This document shows, piece by piece, positions 44,208-55,353 of a stretch of DNA of 64,000 bases. Position 1 is the first letter of the stretch; the number at the start of each line of letters is the position of its first letter. Origin of the DNA: Rohdeia sp041398665. GTDB lineage: Bacteria > Planctomycetota > UBA1135 > GCA-002686595. The stretch lies in assembly GCA_041398665.1 (NCBI GenBank), contig JAWKUH010000014.1, positions 67,807-131,806 of the forward strand, given 5' to 3'. Under the pieces are notes generated by a model that was given only the letters and a program-made list of their open reading frames with translations, was not told the origin of the DNA and did not search any database. Both the position numbers and the translations under genes were made by a program.

Positions 44208-46328
44208 ATGACGCGCGACCGCGACGACGGCGGACCGATCCTGATCGTGTTCGCCGCGCTGGCCCTGTTGCTGATCCTCAGCGCCGCGGCGTTCTTCCTG
44301 CTGCGCGCCGCGCCGCCGGCGCCCGTCGTGGTGCGCGCGACGCCGGTTCCGGTCCCGACGGCGCCGAGCCGTCCCGTCGCGGAACTCGCGAGCGAAGGGT
44401 CCGGTGCGACCGAGCTCTCGGTCCACGACACGTCGATCGAACGGCGTCCGACCGAGCGGAGCACGGACGTCGTGACCTGGGCCGATCTCGTGACTCCCGT
44501 CGACGCGTCGAACGGTGCCGCGGTGGACGGTGTCGCGTTGCGCGTGGTGGACGCGGAGGGTGCGCTCCGGTCGATCGAGTGGGACGCCGTCGTGTTCGAC
44601 GGCGACCTCGCCGAGGGACGTGTGGCCTTCCTCGTGCACGACGACTACGTGACCCGTCCCTTCCTGCCCGTCGACCTCGCGCGGCGCGACGACGTCCCGG
44701 TGCTCACCGAACTGCGACCGACGGCGTCGATCCGGTTCGAGCGGTCGGACCCGCACGACGTCACCGTGCCGTGGCCGAGCTTGGCGATCCTGCCCCTGGA
44801 TCCGGGCGGGCCGATCCTCGGCCTCGACGAGGGCTTCGCACGATCGATCGCGCGACTCACGTCCGACACCACGTCGACGTCGATCCGCCGGAGCGAGGCT
44901 CGGAGGCTGCTGCGACGACCCGACGTCGTCGCGCTCCTCGACCTCTCCGCCGCGGCTCCGAACTGGCAACGTGTCGCAACTCCGTCGGGCGACGAGGGCG
45001 CGGCGTTCGAGATCCAGGACGTCCCTTCCGGAGTTCCGCTGCGCATCGCCGCACTCGAGTCGGACGCGACGGCGACGCTCACGATCCCCGGTGCGCCGCC
45101 GGAAGTGCGCGAGTTCGGCTCGTCGCTCTTCACGGGACGCCCGCTCGAACCGCACGAACGCTACGACGTGCTCGTCTCGTTCGCGAATCGTGCGAGCGTC
45201 CGCGGCAGGATCGGCGGCGTCTCGAAGCCCGTGCAGGTGGTCCTCGCCTCGATGTCGGACGAGAGGGTGGCGAAGATCACGTACTTCGAAGGGACCGACG
45301 CCGAGGGGTTCTTCTCCTTCGAGCGTCTCGAAGCGGGGCACTACGTCCTGTCGTGCGACCTCGAGTCCGAGGACGCGTCGCGCGTGATCCTCGATCGGAA
45401 GTTCGATCTCGCGGCCGGCGAGCAGGCCGATCTCGGTCTCGTCGAGCCGACGTACTTCACGACGCTGCGTCTCGTACCCGAGCTCGTGATCGACGGCGTG
45501 GTCGAACCCAGCCTTCTCTCGGGCGCGGACCTGGGCACGGTGCTCGTGTGCAGCCTGACCCGGACGGGCGGCGGCGAGCCGAGGTCCATGACGTTCCGTT
45601 CGCTCGACGCGGCGACGGTGCGCGGCATCGAACCCGGTCACTACACCGTCACCACCCACGTGATGTCGCCGAAGGCGCTGCGCACGACGCATCGGTCCGT
45701 CGGGATCGGGCAGCTCGAGGTCGACGTCCCGATCGACGGGGCCGAACTCACGGTCCCGGTCGAGCTCGAGTCCGTCTCGCCGGTCGACCTCGTCGTTCGG
45801 TTCCCGTCGAGCGGGGGTCGATCGACGAGCGTGTCCCGGCCGATCGCCATCGATCGCACGAACGACCGCCTCGTCGAGGGCGAGCGCTCCACCGAGTCCG
45901 TGCTCGAACCGAACGGTCGGAGGTCCGTCGCGGACGCGATGTTCCTCCCCGCGGGCGAGTGGACCGTGCTCGTCCACGGCGAGTCGTGGACCGAGGGCGT
46001 CGCGGACGGTCGAGACGTGCTCGATCTCGTCGGCTCGGCGAGCGTCGTCGTGCGACCGACGACGCGGGTCACCGTCGAGGTCGACCTCGTCGTCGGAGCG
46101 CGCGCGCTGCTCTCGTTCGAGAAGAGCGCGGACCCCGAGGCAGCGGCGTCGTGCCGAATCGCCGCCGCACCGTGGTCGGGCTTCGGCCTCGAAGGCGCTC
46201 CGACGGATCCGGAGGGGCGCACGCTGCTGGAGAGGCTCCTCCCGAACACCGAGTACGTGATCGAGCCGCTCGGCCTGCGCTTCACCACGGGCGCACCGGG
46301 CACGACGGTCGAGGTCACGGCACACTAG
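44208..46328 (+). CDS. Array paralogue P3: single-pass beta-rich protein
   Basis: 706 residues, intact. Cytoplasmic tail MTRDRDDGGP shares the R/DD-x-GP pattern with P4 and P5. Transmembrane helix ~11-33, Pro/Val linker (ATPVPVPTAPSRP), then VTWADLVTPVDASNGAAVDG with W91. Further: RPFLPVDLARRDDVPVLTEL, a helical segment RRSEARRLLRRPDVVALLDL, the strand set EGFFSFERLEAGHYVLSCDL (~369-388) and LRLVPELVIDGVVEPSLLSG. C-terminus LLPNTEYVIEPLGLRF then TTGAPGTTVEVTAH-TAG. It is followed by P4 after 49 bases; the close similarity of tails and stop codon to P2 and P4 indicates recent duplication. Confidence 0.85.
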   Translation: MTRDRDDGGPILIVFAALALLLILSAAAFFLLRAAPPAPVVVRATPVPVPTAPSRPVAELASEGSGATELSVHDTSIERRPTERSTDVVTWADLVTPVDASNGAAVDGVALRVVDAEGALRSIEWDAVVFDGDLAEGRVAFLVHDDYVTRPFLPVDLARRDDVPVLTELRPTASIRFERSDPHDVTVPWPSLAILPLDPGGPILGLDEGFARSIARLTSDTTSTSIRRSEARRLLRRPDVVALLDLSAAAPNWQRVATPSGDEGAAFEIQDVPSGVPLRIAALESDATATLTIPGAPPEVREFGSSLFTGRPLEPHERYDVLVSFANRASVRGRIGGVSKPVQVVLASMSDERVAKITYFEGTDAEGFFSFERLEAGHYVLSCDLESEDASRVILDRKFDLAAGEQADLGLVEPTYFTTLRLVPELVIDGVVEPSLLSGADLGTVLVCSLTRTGGGEPRSMTFRSLDAATVRGIEPGHYTVTTHVMSPKALRTTHRSVGIGQLEVDVPIDGAELTVPVELESVSPVDLVVRFPSSGGRSTSVSRPIAIDRTNDRLVEGERSTESVLEPNGRRSVADAMFLPAGEWTVLVHGESWTEGVADGRDVLDLVGSASVVVRPTTRVTVEVDLVVGARALLSFEKSADPEAAASCRIAAAPWSGFGLEGAPTDPEGRTLLERLLPNTEYVIEPLGLRFTTGAPGTTVEVTAH

Positions 46329-46377
46329 GCGCGCCTCGAGTTCTCGCACTCTTGCCCACTCGCACTCCTCACCTCCG

Positions 46378-48520
46378 ATGACCGACGACCGCGACGACGT
46401 CGGACCTCTGCGGCTCGTCCTTGCCGTGGCGTTCGTGCTGCTCCTCGTCGGCGGGGGGCTGTACGTCCTGTACGTCGCGGCGCTCTCCGCGTCCGTGTCT
46501 CCGAAGGTGGACGGGGCGACCGAGGCTCCGACGACGCGGGGAGCGACGGGCGCGGAGCTCCGGCTGGAGGGCGGCGACCCTCCGATCGGCGCCGTCGAGC
46601 ACGCGTCGAGCGATCGGCGCACGGCGGTCGAGGGCAGCGCGACTCGCACGTGGCGCGACCTCCTCGCACCGGTCGACGCGCTCGACGGATCGGCGCTCGA
46701 CGGAGCCGTCGTGCTGCTCGTCGACGAGTCGCTCGAACTTCGCGCGCGCGCTCGACGACGCGATCGAGGACGGCGATCTCGCGAGGACGTCGTCGCCGCG
46801 CTCGACGACGGCGCGCACCTGCCGCGGGCGTTCCTGCCGAGCGCGCTCGCCGATCACGAAGGCGCTCCGCAGCGCGTCGAGCTCTGGCCCTCGGCGACGC
46901 TCGCGGTCGAACTCGCAGAGCCGCGGCCCGACGGAGCGCCGGCACCTGCCGTGATCGTTCGCAGTGGTGCCGCTGAATCGTCGTCCGGACGCTTGCAGGA
47001 CGTTGCGGATCTCTTCGACGCTTCGCGGGACGCCGTCGAGCGCCGAGCCGCCCGCGCGCGGATCGAGCCGTCCGTCACGGCCTCGCCACTCGACGACGCT
47101 CCGCGCGTCGACTCGATCCTCGCGGGTGCGCGGCGAGGGCCGCGCCCGTCCCGTTCGAGGTCGAGGTTCCCGCGAACGTCGCGATCACGGTCGAACTCGT
47201 CGAGCCGATCTGGGGCGAGTGGCGCGCGGTGCTCTCGCTCGACGCCGGCGCGGCGCTCGAGGCGTGGACGCTCGCGGTCGAGCTCGACGCCGGCATCGAT
47301 CGCGGGGCGCGACGCAGCGTGTTCGCACGCACCTACGGCGCGGCGCACGTCCGCGGCCGGTTCGCCGCGGGCGCGCGCGACGCCAGCGTCGCCGTGCTCC
47401 AGATCGCCGACGGTCCGAACGTCGGCATGGGCGTTGGGGCGATCGTCGATCGCGACGGCGCGTTCGCGAGCCCGGGCTCGACGCCGCCTCCTACCGCGTG
47501 GACTGCTTCTGGACGGAAGCGGACGGCGCGCTCGCGAACCGGCGCTACGAGATCGACCTCGCTCCCGGCGAGGACCGTGACCTCGGGACCGTCGACTACG
47601 TCGTCGACGGGGTGATCCACGTCGTTCCGGTGCTCGTCGTCGACGGCGAACGCGACCCGACGCTGCTCGACGGTGCGATGCGCGACGCGACGGTGGAGTC
47701 GTTCGTGGACACGACGATCCCCGGCGAGCGGTTGGCGACGACCGGACATGCCCGCTCCGTGCACTTCGACCGCTTCGAGGGGACGGAGATCCGCGGCGCG
47801 GTGCCGGGCTCCTACGACTTCTGGACGCCCGACGTGGTCCTCCCCGACGGACTCGCGCGCAGCTACCGATACGCGCGCGCCTCGAGCGGTGTGTGGATCT
47901 CGTTCGACGGCGGCGAAGCGAGCGTCGAGATCCCGGTCCACCTCGAGTCGACCGGCACCGTCGCCCTCCGACTGGCGATCGCCGACACACGGCGGTCGGT
48001 GCTCACGGCGCCGGACGTCGCATCGATCGATCGAGCGACCGGGCGCGTGGTTCGCGCCGAGTCGAGTCTCACGTGGGAGGAGCGCGACGACGGTTCGGCC
48101 GTGTGCGAGGGCACGATCGCCCTGCCGCCGGGCGAGTGGACGGTCGTCGTCGTCGAGGAGAGCCTCGGCCCGCAGCCTCCGGCCGGCGGCGATCCCGCGC
48201 GCTTCCCCGACTGGGTGGGGCGCGCCGACGTCGCCGTCGTGCACGGTGCGACGAGCGACCTCGCGATCGATCTCGTCGACGCCGCCGAGGTACGACTCGA
48301 TCCGCCGGCCGGCGTCGACCCGGCGAAGCCCGGCGTCGCGCGCGTGGCTCCGGCGGAGTTCGAGACGTACTTCGCGCTGCTGCGCGACTTCGACGCGGAT
48401 GTGGGCCCGCGCGTCCACCTGCGCCGCCTCCTCCCGAACACCGAGTACGTGTTCGAGCCCGGCGGGGCCCGCTTCACGACGGGCGCATCGGGCACGACGA
48501 TCGAGGTCGAGGCACACTAG
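46378..48520 (+). pseudogene. Array paralogue P4, frameshifted
   Basis: It starts MTDDRDDVGPLRLVLAVAFV, with a transmembrane helix ~12-34 and RTWRDLLAPVDALDGSALDG with W92. The frame breaks near 46745 and recovers near 46790 (an ARALDDAIEDGDLA-like piece in another frame), breaks again near 47130-47150 (VEVPANVAITVELVEPIWGEWR is out of frame) and near 47470. From there to the TAG at 48520 the frame is open: YRVDCFWTEADGALANRRYEIDLAPGEDRDLGTV, VLVVDGERDPTLLDGAM, LPPGEWTVVVVEE and LLPNTEYVFEPGGARF then TTGASGTTIEVEAH. All family motifs survive, so the gene was intact recently or is intact with base-calling errors. Confidence 0.8.
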
Positions 48521-48550
48521 GCGCTCGCGCCCGCGCGGCGCCGACCACGC

Positions 48551-50776
48551 ATGAAGCAGCGAAGCGACGACGCCGGACCGATCATCGTGGTGCTCGTCGC
48601 CGTCGTCGTCGTGATCGCAGCCGCAGCGGCGTGGTTCCTGTTCGACCGCGCGACCGCGCTCCGACCGGTCGCCGCACCGGCGCGGCCCGTGCCCGTTCCG
48701 AGCACGGTACCGAGCGCCCCGCCCGCGCCGGTCGAGCTCGAGGAGGCGACGCCCTCGATCGCGGCGCCCGACGACGAACAGGCCTCGCGGCGCGTCACGT
48801 CGGACGAAGCCGTCGGCACGGTGCACTGGTCCGACCTGCTCGCACCGGTCGACGTCGCGAGCGGCGCGCCGATCGCGGGCGCGCGTCTCGTGCACGTCGA
48901 CGAGCGCGGCGAGCGACGCGAACTCGCGCTGGACGCGGTCGTCGGTCCGAGCGACCTCGCGATCGGCGCGGTGGCGGTGCTCGTCGCCCGAGGGTTCTGT
49001 CCGCGCGCCTTCGAGACGCGCGAACTCGCTCGGCGGACCGAGCCGCTGCCGATCGCGCTCGGCGCCGCCGGACAGCTGCGCATCGAGCTCGAGGATCCGT
49101 CGATCGAAGACGTACCCGCGCTCGACCTGCGCGTCGGCGAGTCGCGGCGCTACGACGTCCCCGCCGCGCTCGACCCGCACCTCGCCGAGCTCGGACTCGA
49201 CACGGCGCACGAGCTCGCGGCGATCCACTCGTTCGGCACGGTGCTGCGCGAGATCGTCGACGGCGACCCGCCGGCGGCGTGGCTCGCGGAGGAGTTGCAG
49301 CGAGCGCTGCGGTACGAGCGCCTCCTTCCCCTCTTCGCCCTCGAGGGTCCGCCGACGGTCGGGTGCTTCGCCTACGCCGAGCTCACGGGTCGCAGCGAGT
49401 TCCCGATCGTGCTCGACGACGTGCCGGTCGGAGCGCTGCTCGACGTCGAGGTCGAACAGCACGAGGCCGAGGGCTTCCACGTCTCGATCGGCGAGCCGAC
49501 GTGGGACGTGGAGCGCGAGTGGAGCCGCTACGTCTGGTTCGAGCGGGTCGTCGACGCGGAGCGACCGCTCGTCGTCGCCGTGCGCCTCCAACGCGCCGCG
49601 AACCTGCGCGGGCGCATCCCCGCCGGCTCCACCGAAGGCGTCGCGCACATCGTGCGGCGGTCCGCGCGCGGCGGGACGTACGAGGTCTCGCGCACCCCCA
49701 TCGGCACCGACGGCGAGTTCGGCGCGACCGACATCACGCCGGGCGCGCACGTCGTCGAAGCCACCTGGCGCCTGCCGTCGGGCGCAGCGGCGCGCGCACT
49801 GCGCGAGGTCGACGTGCCGCCCGGAGCGGACGTCGATCTCGGGCTGCTGACGCCCGACGCCGGACCGTCGCTCCACGTCGTGCCGCGCCTCGTGCTCGAC
49901 GGCGCGGACGACGACGCGGGCGTGCTCGCCGCGGTGCACGACGCGGTGTGGTCGATGACGATCGGCGACGTGCCGGAGATCGCCGGCGCCCCGAGCGGCG
50001 TCGCGCGCATCGTCGAGCGCGAGGACTTCGAACCGTTCGAGCTCTCGGGCTTCGAACCGGCGCGCTACCGACTGCTCGTCGCGCCGTTCGCGCTGCCCGG
50101 CGATCTGGCCGAGCGCTTCCGCGTCACCGACTGGAAGAACCACGTCGAGGTCGACCTCGTGCACGGCGACGCCACCGTCGAACTCGTGCTCGAGGTGCGC
50201 ACCGCCGTCGCGTGCGAGGTCGTCGTGGTCTCGCCGCCGACCGGGAAGGAGGACGTGATCCAAGCCGTCGCGGCGCGCGCGTACGAGACGTCGACGGGTC
50301 TGTGCTACGGCATCGAGTTCGACGACGGCTTCGAGCTCGACGCCACGGAGGCGTGGAGCCGGCGGACGACCACCTCGCTGCCGCCCGGTCACTGGGTCGT
50401 CGCCGCGACCTCGCGTTCGATGTCGATGGGCGCGCTCCAGGACCCGCCGGCGGAGGAGATGGTCGACTTCGTCGGCACGGCCGAGTTCGACGTCGCTCCG
50501 GGCGAGTCGCCGAGCGTGACGCTGCACCTCGAGCGTGCGGCCGCCGTGCGCGGCTCGCTCGCCGCCTTCGGTCGAGACGGCACCAGCACCGCCCCGGTGA
50601 TGGCCGCACCGAGCGACATGCCGCGCGACATGGCGGCGCTGTGGTCGAGCTGGATCACGAAGACGAGGACGTTCGAGCTGCGCGGCCTCCTGCCGAACCG
50701 GAACTACGCCGTGTTCGACTCCGAGGCGGAGTTCGAGAGCGGAGCGGCGGGGACGGTGACGGAGCTCGTGGAGTGA
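48551..50776 (+). CDS. Array paralogue P5: single-pass beta-rich protein
   Basis: 741 residues, intact and the longest of the array. Tail MKQRSDDAGP, transmembrane helix ~11-31, Pro-rich linker (APARPVPVPSTVPSAPPAPV), then VHWSDLLAPVDVASGAPIAG with W93. A helical segment ELQRALRYERLLPLFALEGPPTVG (the family's R-rich helix plus L-x-x-PP turn) lies near 250. The strand set DGEFGATDITPGAHVVEATW is near 390, and LHVVPRLVLDGADDDAGVL near 440. The C-terminus is LRGLLPNRNYAVFDSEAEFE then SGAAGTVTELVE, a weaker version of the signature. The stop overlaps the GTG start of P6 (GTGA), implying translational coupling of the two. Confidence 0.85.
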   Translation: MKQRSDDAGPIIVVLVAVVVVIAAAAAWFLFDRATALRPVAAPARPVPVPSTVPSAPPAPVELEEATPSIAAPDDEQASRRVTSDEAVGTVHWSDLLAPVDVASGAPIAGARLVHVDERGERRELALDAVVGPSDLAIGAVAVLVARGFCPRAFETRELARRTEPLPIALGAAGQLRIELEDPSIEDVPALDLRVGESRRYDVPAALDPHLAELGLDTAHELAAIHSFGTVLREIVDGDPPAAWLAEELQRALRYERLLPLFALEGPPTVGCFAYAELTGRSEFPIVLDDVPVGALLDVEVEQHEAEGFHVSIGEPTWDVEREWSRYVWFERVVDAERPLVVAVRLQRAANLRGRIPAGSTEGVAHIVRRSARGGTYEVSRTPIGTDGEFGATDITPGAHVVEATWRLPSGAAARALREVDVPPGADVDLGLLTPDAGPSLHVVPRLVLDGADDDAGVLAAVHDAVWSMTIGDVPEIAGAPSGVARIVEREDFEPFELSGFEPARYRLLVAPFALPGDLAERFRVTDWKNHVEVDLVHGDATVELVLEVRTAVACEVVVVSPPTGKEDVIQAVAARAYETSTGLCYGIEFDDGFELDATEAWSRRTTTSLPPGHWVVAATSRSMSMGALQDPPAEEMVDFVGTAEFDVAPGESPSVTLHLERAAAVRGSLAAFGRDGTSTAPVMAAPSDMPRDMAALWSSWITKTRTFELRGLLPNRNYAVFDSEAEFESGAAGTVTELVE

Positions 50777-52995
50777 AGCCCACGACGCACCGACGGATCG
50801 CCGTCGCGGTGGTGGCGTGCGCGGTCGCCGCGGTCGCGTGGCTCCTGCTCGGGGACGGCGCGGACGGTGGTCGCGTCGACGCGTCGCGCGAGACGGTGCG
50901 AACCGGGTCGAGCGGTCCGACGGACGTCGAACTCGCCGGCGAGGACGTCGGCGCGCCCGTGACCTCGGGCGAACGACCGGTCGAGAGCGCGCCGCAGGAG
51001 GGTCGGACCGCGCGCCGCGCGGCGGACGCCGGCGCCGTACGCTTCGCCGACCTCCTCCGTCCGATCGACCACACCGACCGCGCGCCGATCGAGGACGCGC
51101 GCGTCCAGGTCGTCGGGACGAAGGGCATCCTCGAGGCGTTCGAGCTCGGCGCCGCCGTCGGTCCCGCGTCGCTCGAGGACGGCGCGCTGCTCGTCGTTTC
51201 GTCGCCGCAGCACCTGCCGCGCGTCTTCCGCGCGTCGGACGTGCGCGAGCTCGAGAAGGCGCCGTTCACGTTCACGCTGCGGCGCACGTTCGCGGTCGAG
51301 TTCGTGTTCGAGGACGGGAGCGCCGAACGATCGAGGGCGAGCTTCGCACTCGACGTCCGCAACGGCGGCGGCTCGATCGGCGGCGGCGGAGCGGAACCGA
51401 GCGACTTCGACGAGGCTCGTGCGGCGCGTGACCACCGAGGACGTGCCGGCCGAGCTGCGATGCGTCCTCGCGCAGGACCTCGCGGCCGCGGCGAGTGACT
51501 CGCGCATCGACCTCGTGGAGCGCGCGCCGATGCCGGAGCAGCGCACGGTCTCGGTGGGTGACGTGCGGACGCTCCCCATCCGGATCGAAGGCCTTCCCGC
51601 TGGCCAGTTCTCCGTGCGCGTGCCGTTCGCGCGACGCGTCGGTCGTGCACACCTTCCGCGTCGGGGACGGGCGTGGACCGCGATGAATCGGTCCGCAGGC
51701 GGAATGTCGCCCGACGTCCGCGGCGCAACGGCACTCGTGAAGATCCGCGCCGAGCCGCTCGCGCGCGTCGTCGGGCGCCTACGGGCCGACGCCGACCGTG
51801 GACGGTGCGCTGGCGCGCAGCGGACGCGACGGACGGCCGACTCGCACCGATGAACGACGAGATGTCCGTCATCCGTCTCAACAGTTCCACCGAACGTTCC
51901 GCAGGCACTTCGTCCGGTTTCTTCTTCGACGACGCCGCGGGCACCGGAAGGCCGGTCCTCGACGACGGTCGTTTCGAGTTCACCGGCATCGGTTCGGGCA
52001 GCTACATCCTCGAGGCGAGTTGGGTCGGGAGCGACGGCGCGTTCGGGCGCGTCGAGCGACGACTCGAGCTCGCTCCGGGTGAGACACTCGACGTCGGCAC
52101 GCTCGACTTCGGCGGTCTCGGTCGACTCGCACTCGACGTACGCGTCGTCGTCGACGGAGCCCTGGTAGCCGACGTGTCGGACGCCGATGCCTACCTGAAT
52201 TTCCTACAGCGTCCGCGTCGGACGAGCAGGAGCGCCGCTTCGTCGGCGTCGAACGCGCGCTCGTGAGTGGTCGACTCGAGTTCGCGGGTCTCGAGCGCGG
52301 GAGGCACGAGGTCTCGATCGTCGAGAGGGATGATCCAACGACCAGATCGCCCTGCTGCTCACCGCCCCTCGGCGGAGCCTCGCCTCCCGCCCGGTGCGAG
52401 CGCACTCGAACCTCGCAGCGCCGCTCGAGGTGTGGATCGACGGAGGAACGGCCGAGCAGGAGCTCGTCGCCCGGCTGCGACGGGCAAAGCTCGTCGCGGT
52501 GTCCTTCGTGCTGGCGGTGGCGGCCGTCCGCGGGACCCGACTTCATCGCGATCGACCCGGAGACCGGGACGTTCATCGTGCCGCAACGCTGACGCGACGA
52601 GCCACTGGCAGCAGCGTCCCGGAACACGAGTACTTGCTTCCCCGAGGGCCGCACGACGCTGATCGCGCGAGCCGAACGCCCGACCTCGAAGGCGCCGTTC
52701 AGGATCGGCAGGTTCGAGCGCACGGGTTCGGCCGACGAAGCGATCCGCATCGAACTCGTCGACGCCGCGAGTGCGCGCGCAGCGCTTCGGCACTCGGACT
52801 CGCGCCCGGCGTGCTCCCCGCGTCGCCATCGCCGAGTACGGCGACGCGAGGCTCGCGATCGCCGTCGTCCGTCGCCTCGACGACGGCTCGTTCGAGTTCC
52901 TCGCGCTCCTGCCGGACACGGAGTACCGCGTGGTCGGCAGCGACGTGCGCTTCCGGACGGGGGCGTCCGGCTCGGTCACGCCCGTCGGCGGTTGA
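50773..52995 (+). pseudogene. Array paralogue P6, multiply frameshifted
   Basis: GTG start at 50773 inside the P5 stop. The first ~215 codons are open: VKPTTHRRIAVAVVACAVAA with transmembrane helix ~8-26, VRFADLLRPIDHTDRAPIED (Trp replaced by Phe91), VSSPQHLPRVFRASDVRELE. The frame shifts near 51415 (VTTEDVPAELRCVLAQDLAA in another frame), again near 51640-51850, near 52200-52260 and several times between 52340 and 52800. Surviving pieces include DGRFEFTGIGSGSYILEASW, RRLELAPGETLDVGTLDFGG, FIAIDPETGTFIVPQR and the C-terminus FLALLPDTEYRVVGSDVRF then RTGASGSVTPVGG with a TGA stop at 52995. It needs resequencing or represents a broken copy. Confidence 0.77.
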
Positions 52996-53078
52996 ACGGA
53001 GAGGTCGGTCGGCGCGAGCGGCGCGGACGCGCGCCCGCGTGCTCCAATGGCTGTGGATCCCGCGGCCGCCCCCGCTCC

Positions 53079-55279
53079 ATGACCGAAGCCGATCGTCCCG
53101 ACCGCAATCGCCGCGCGGCGCCGCACGCGCGGCGGCGCTCGCACTCCCTCGTCGCCGTGCTCGTCGCGCTCGTCGTCGCGCTGCTCGTGAACAACTCGGG
53201 GAGCGCCGAGCAGGACGCGCGCGTCGCGCGAAGAGGTACGACGGGGAGGACGCCGGCCGAGGACGTCGCACTCGCGTCGACGGCCGGGTCGAGCGAATCC
53301 GAGATCGCGACCGCGCCGTCGACGCCGCGTCGAGCGCCGGCGCCGGACGCACGTCGCTCGAACTCTGCGCTGGCGCGACCTGCTCGCCCTACGAACTCGG
53401 CACGGACGCACCGATCGAGGATGCGACGATCGTGCACGTCGCGGCAGACGGATCGCGCAGGACGATCGCGCTCGACGACGTCGTCGCGAACGGCGATCTC
53501 GCGGACGGCGCGGCGGCCGTGCTCGACGCACCGAGTCATGTGCGACGCGTGTTCGTGCCCGCCGACCTGCGCGAGCGCAGCGACCTGCCTGTCCGCGTCT
53601 CGCTCCGCCCCACCGCGACGATCCGGATCGTGCCCGAGACGAACTTCGCGGGCGGACGCGACGCGACGTGGTTCGAGATCGCCGCGTACGACGAGCCCGA
53701 GCCCGGCGGCGACTCGATCCGCCTGGATTGGCGCGACTACGAGGGTCCGCACGACCAGTACAGGCTGAGAAGTGCACTCCTCGACCTGGTCCGCGAGGAC
53801 CATCCGTCGGAGTGGCGCGTCGGCGCCGCGAAGGAGGTGTGCGACGAACCGTCCGTGCGCGCCCTCGTCGCGCTCGACGAGCCGACGCCGTCGTTCGTGT
53901 TCGCGAGTCACGTCGCGAACGGTCGCGTCGACTACCCGTTCACGATCGAACGCGTCCCCGCGAACACGAGCGCGGGAGTGATGGTGAATGTCGACGACGA
54001 GGTCTCGGTCGTGCACGCGCTCGTCGAGGCCGGTGCACCGCTCGACACGCCGAGACGGAGGTGGATGCAATTCGCGACGCCGCTCCGCCCCGGCGAGACG
54101 CGCGACGTCCTGATCTCGTCGGAGGTGCTCGCGACGGTGCGTGGCAGCTATCCGGAGCGTGCGATCGAGCCGGACGCGGAGCTCTACGCCCGAGTGTCCG
54201 ACGACACCTGGGAGCGCTCGGTCTGCCGCTACGACGACGACGAGCAGAGCTTCACGAAGTACTGCGTCCCGCCCGGCCACTACGTCGTTCGCTGCACCTG
54301 GCACGAGGAGAACACGCCGTTCGTCAATGCGACGCGCGAGTTCGACCTGCGCGCCGGCGACGACCTCGACCTCGGACGGATCGAGCCGGACGCGGACTCC
54401 CGTGTCCTGACGATCGTGCCGCGCCTCCGCATCGACGGCGCGTTCCAGGACGAGTCGGTGCGCGACTCCGAGTCGTTCACCTTCGAGGTCTTGGCGTCGC
54501 TGCCGGGCGACTCGTGGCGGTTCGGCCTCGACGGAGGCGCGTTCGCCGAGCGCACCGACCTCGATCCCTTCGCGTTCCCCGGCCTCCGCGCCCAGTGCTT
54601 CGAGATCTTCACGACCGTCACGTCGATCTGGAGCGAGGACGAGAGCGGCTGGTCGGGCAAGTACGACGGTGTCTACCTCCCGAGGAGAGTGGGTCCGCTG
54701 CTCGTCGACCTGACGCACGGCGACGCGAAGGTGGAGGTGCCGCTCGACGTCCTGACCGCGGGCGTCGTCCGCGTCGAGGTCGCGGCGGAGTCCGTGCCCG
54801 GACTCGTGGGCCGGGACATGGCCGCGTACGCGTACTCGCCCGACGGGAAGTGTGCGGCCTACGGGACGTTCGATCCGAGGGTGCGCTCGGGCGAACGCGG
54901 TGAGTTCGTCAGGTGCGACCTCACGCTCCCACCAGGTCGTTGGACGATTCTCGTCCTCCACGGGCGGGCGCGGATCGGTCGCGCGGAGGTCGACGTCGGA
55001 GCACACGGGACGACGGCGATCGGCGTCGAACTCGAGAACACCGCGACGGTGGTCGGCCGGCTCGCCGACGTCGTCGCCGGCGAGCAGCCACGATTCGCCG
55101 TCGTACCCGACGACTGGCCCGACGCGGTGAGCTCGATCTGGTATGCCTCTCCGCAGAGCGATCGGCCCGACCTGTTCGCGATCTCCGGCCTCGAACCCCA
55201 CCGCGTCTACCGCGTCGTCGGCACCGAGATCCGCTTCACGACGGGCGGTCCGGGTGAGACGACGACCTTCGGCGGCTGA
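53079..55279 (+). pseudogene. Array paralogue P7, frameshifted near the W-x-D-L motif
   Basis: ATG at 53079: MTEADRPDRNRRAAPHARRR with an unusually long basic tail, then the transmembrane helix SLVAVLVALVVALLV (~23-37). Two breaks lie close together: WRDLLA is readable in a second frame near 53365-53385, and the continuation PYELGTDAPIEDATIVHVA in a third, as if two bases were missing within GCC-CTAC. From ~53390 to the TGA at 55279 it is open: LDAPSHVRRVFVPADLRERS, RSALLDLVREDHPSEWRVG, YCVPPGHYVVRCTWHEEN, LTIVPRLRIDGAFQDES, LPPGRWTILVLHG and the C-terminus GLEPHRVYRVVGTEIRF then TTGGPGETTTFGG. About 630 of ~730 codons are intact. Confidence 0.8.
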
Positions 55280-55353
55280 GCGGGTCGCGCGCACCGCGGT
55301 GACGTGGTGCAATCCTGCGGCCCGCCTCGTTCCCCGACCCCGAGCCCGCTCGC

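Noticed and set aside
43317..46649. Long minus-strand open frame across P2-P4
   Set aside because: Shadow of the array genes: composition is Arg/Asp/His/Pro-rich and no motifs are present.
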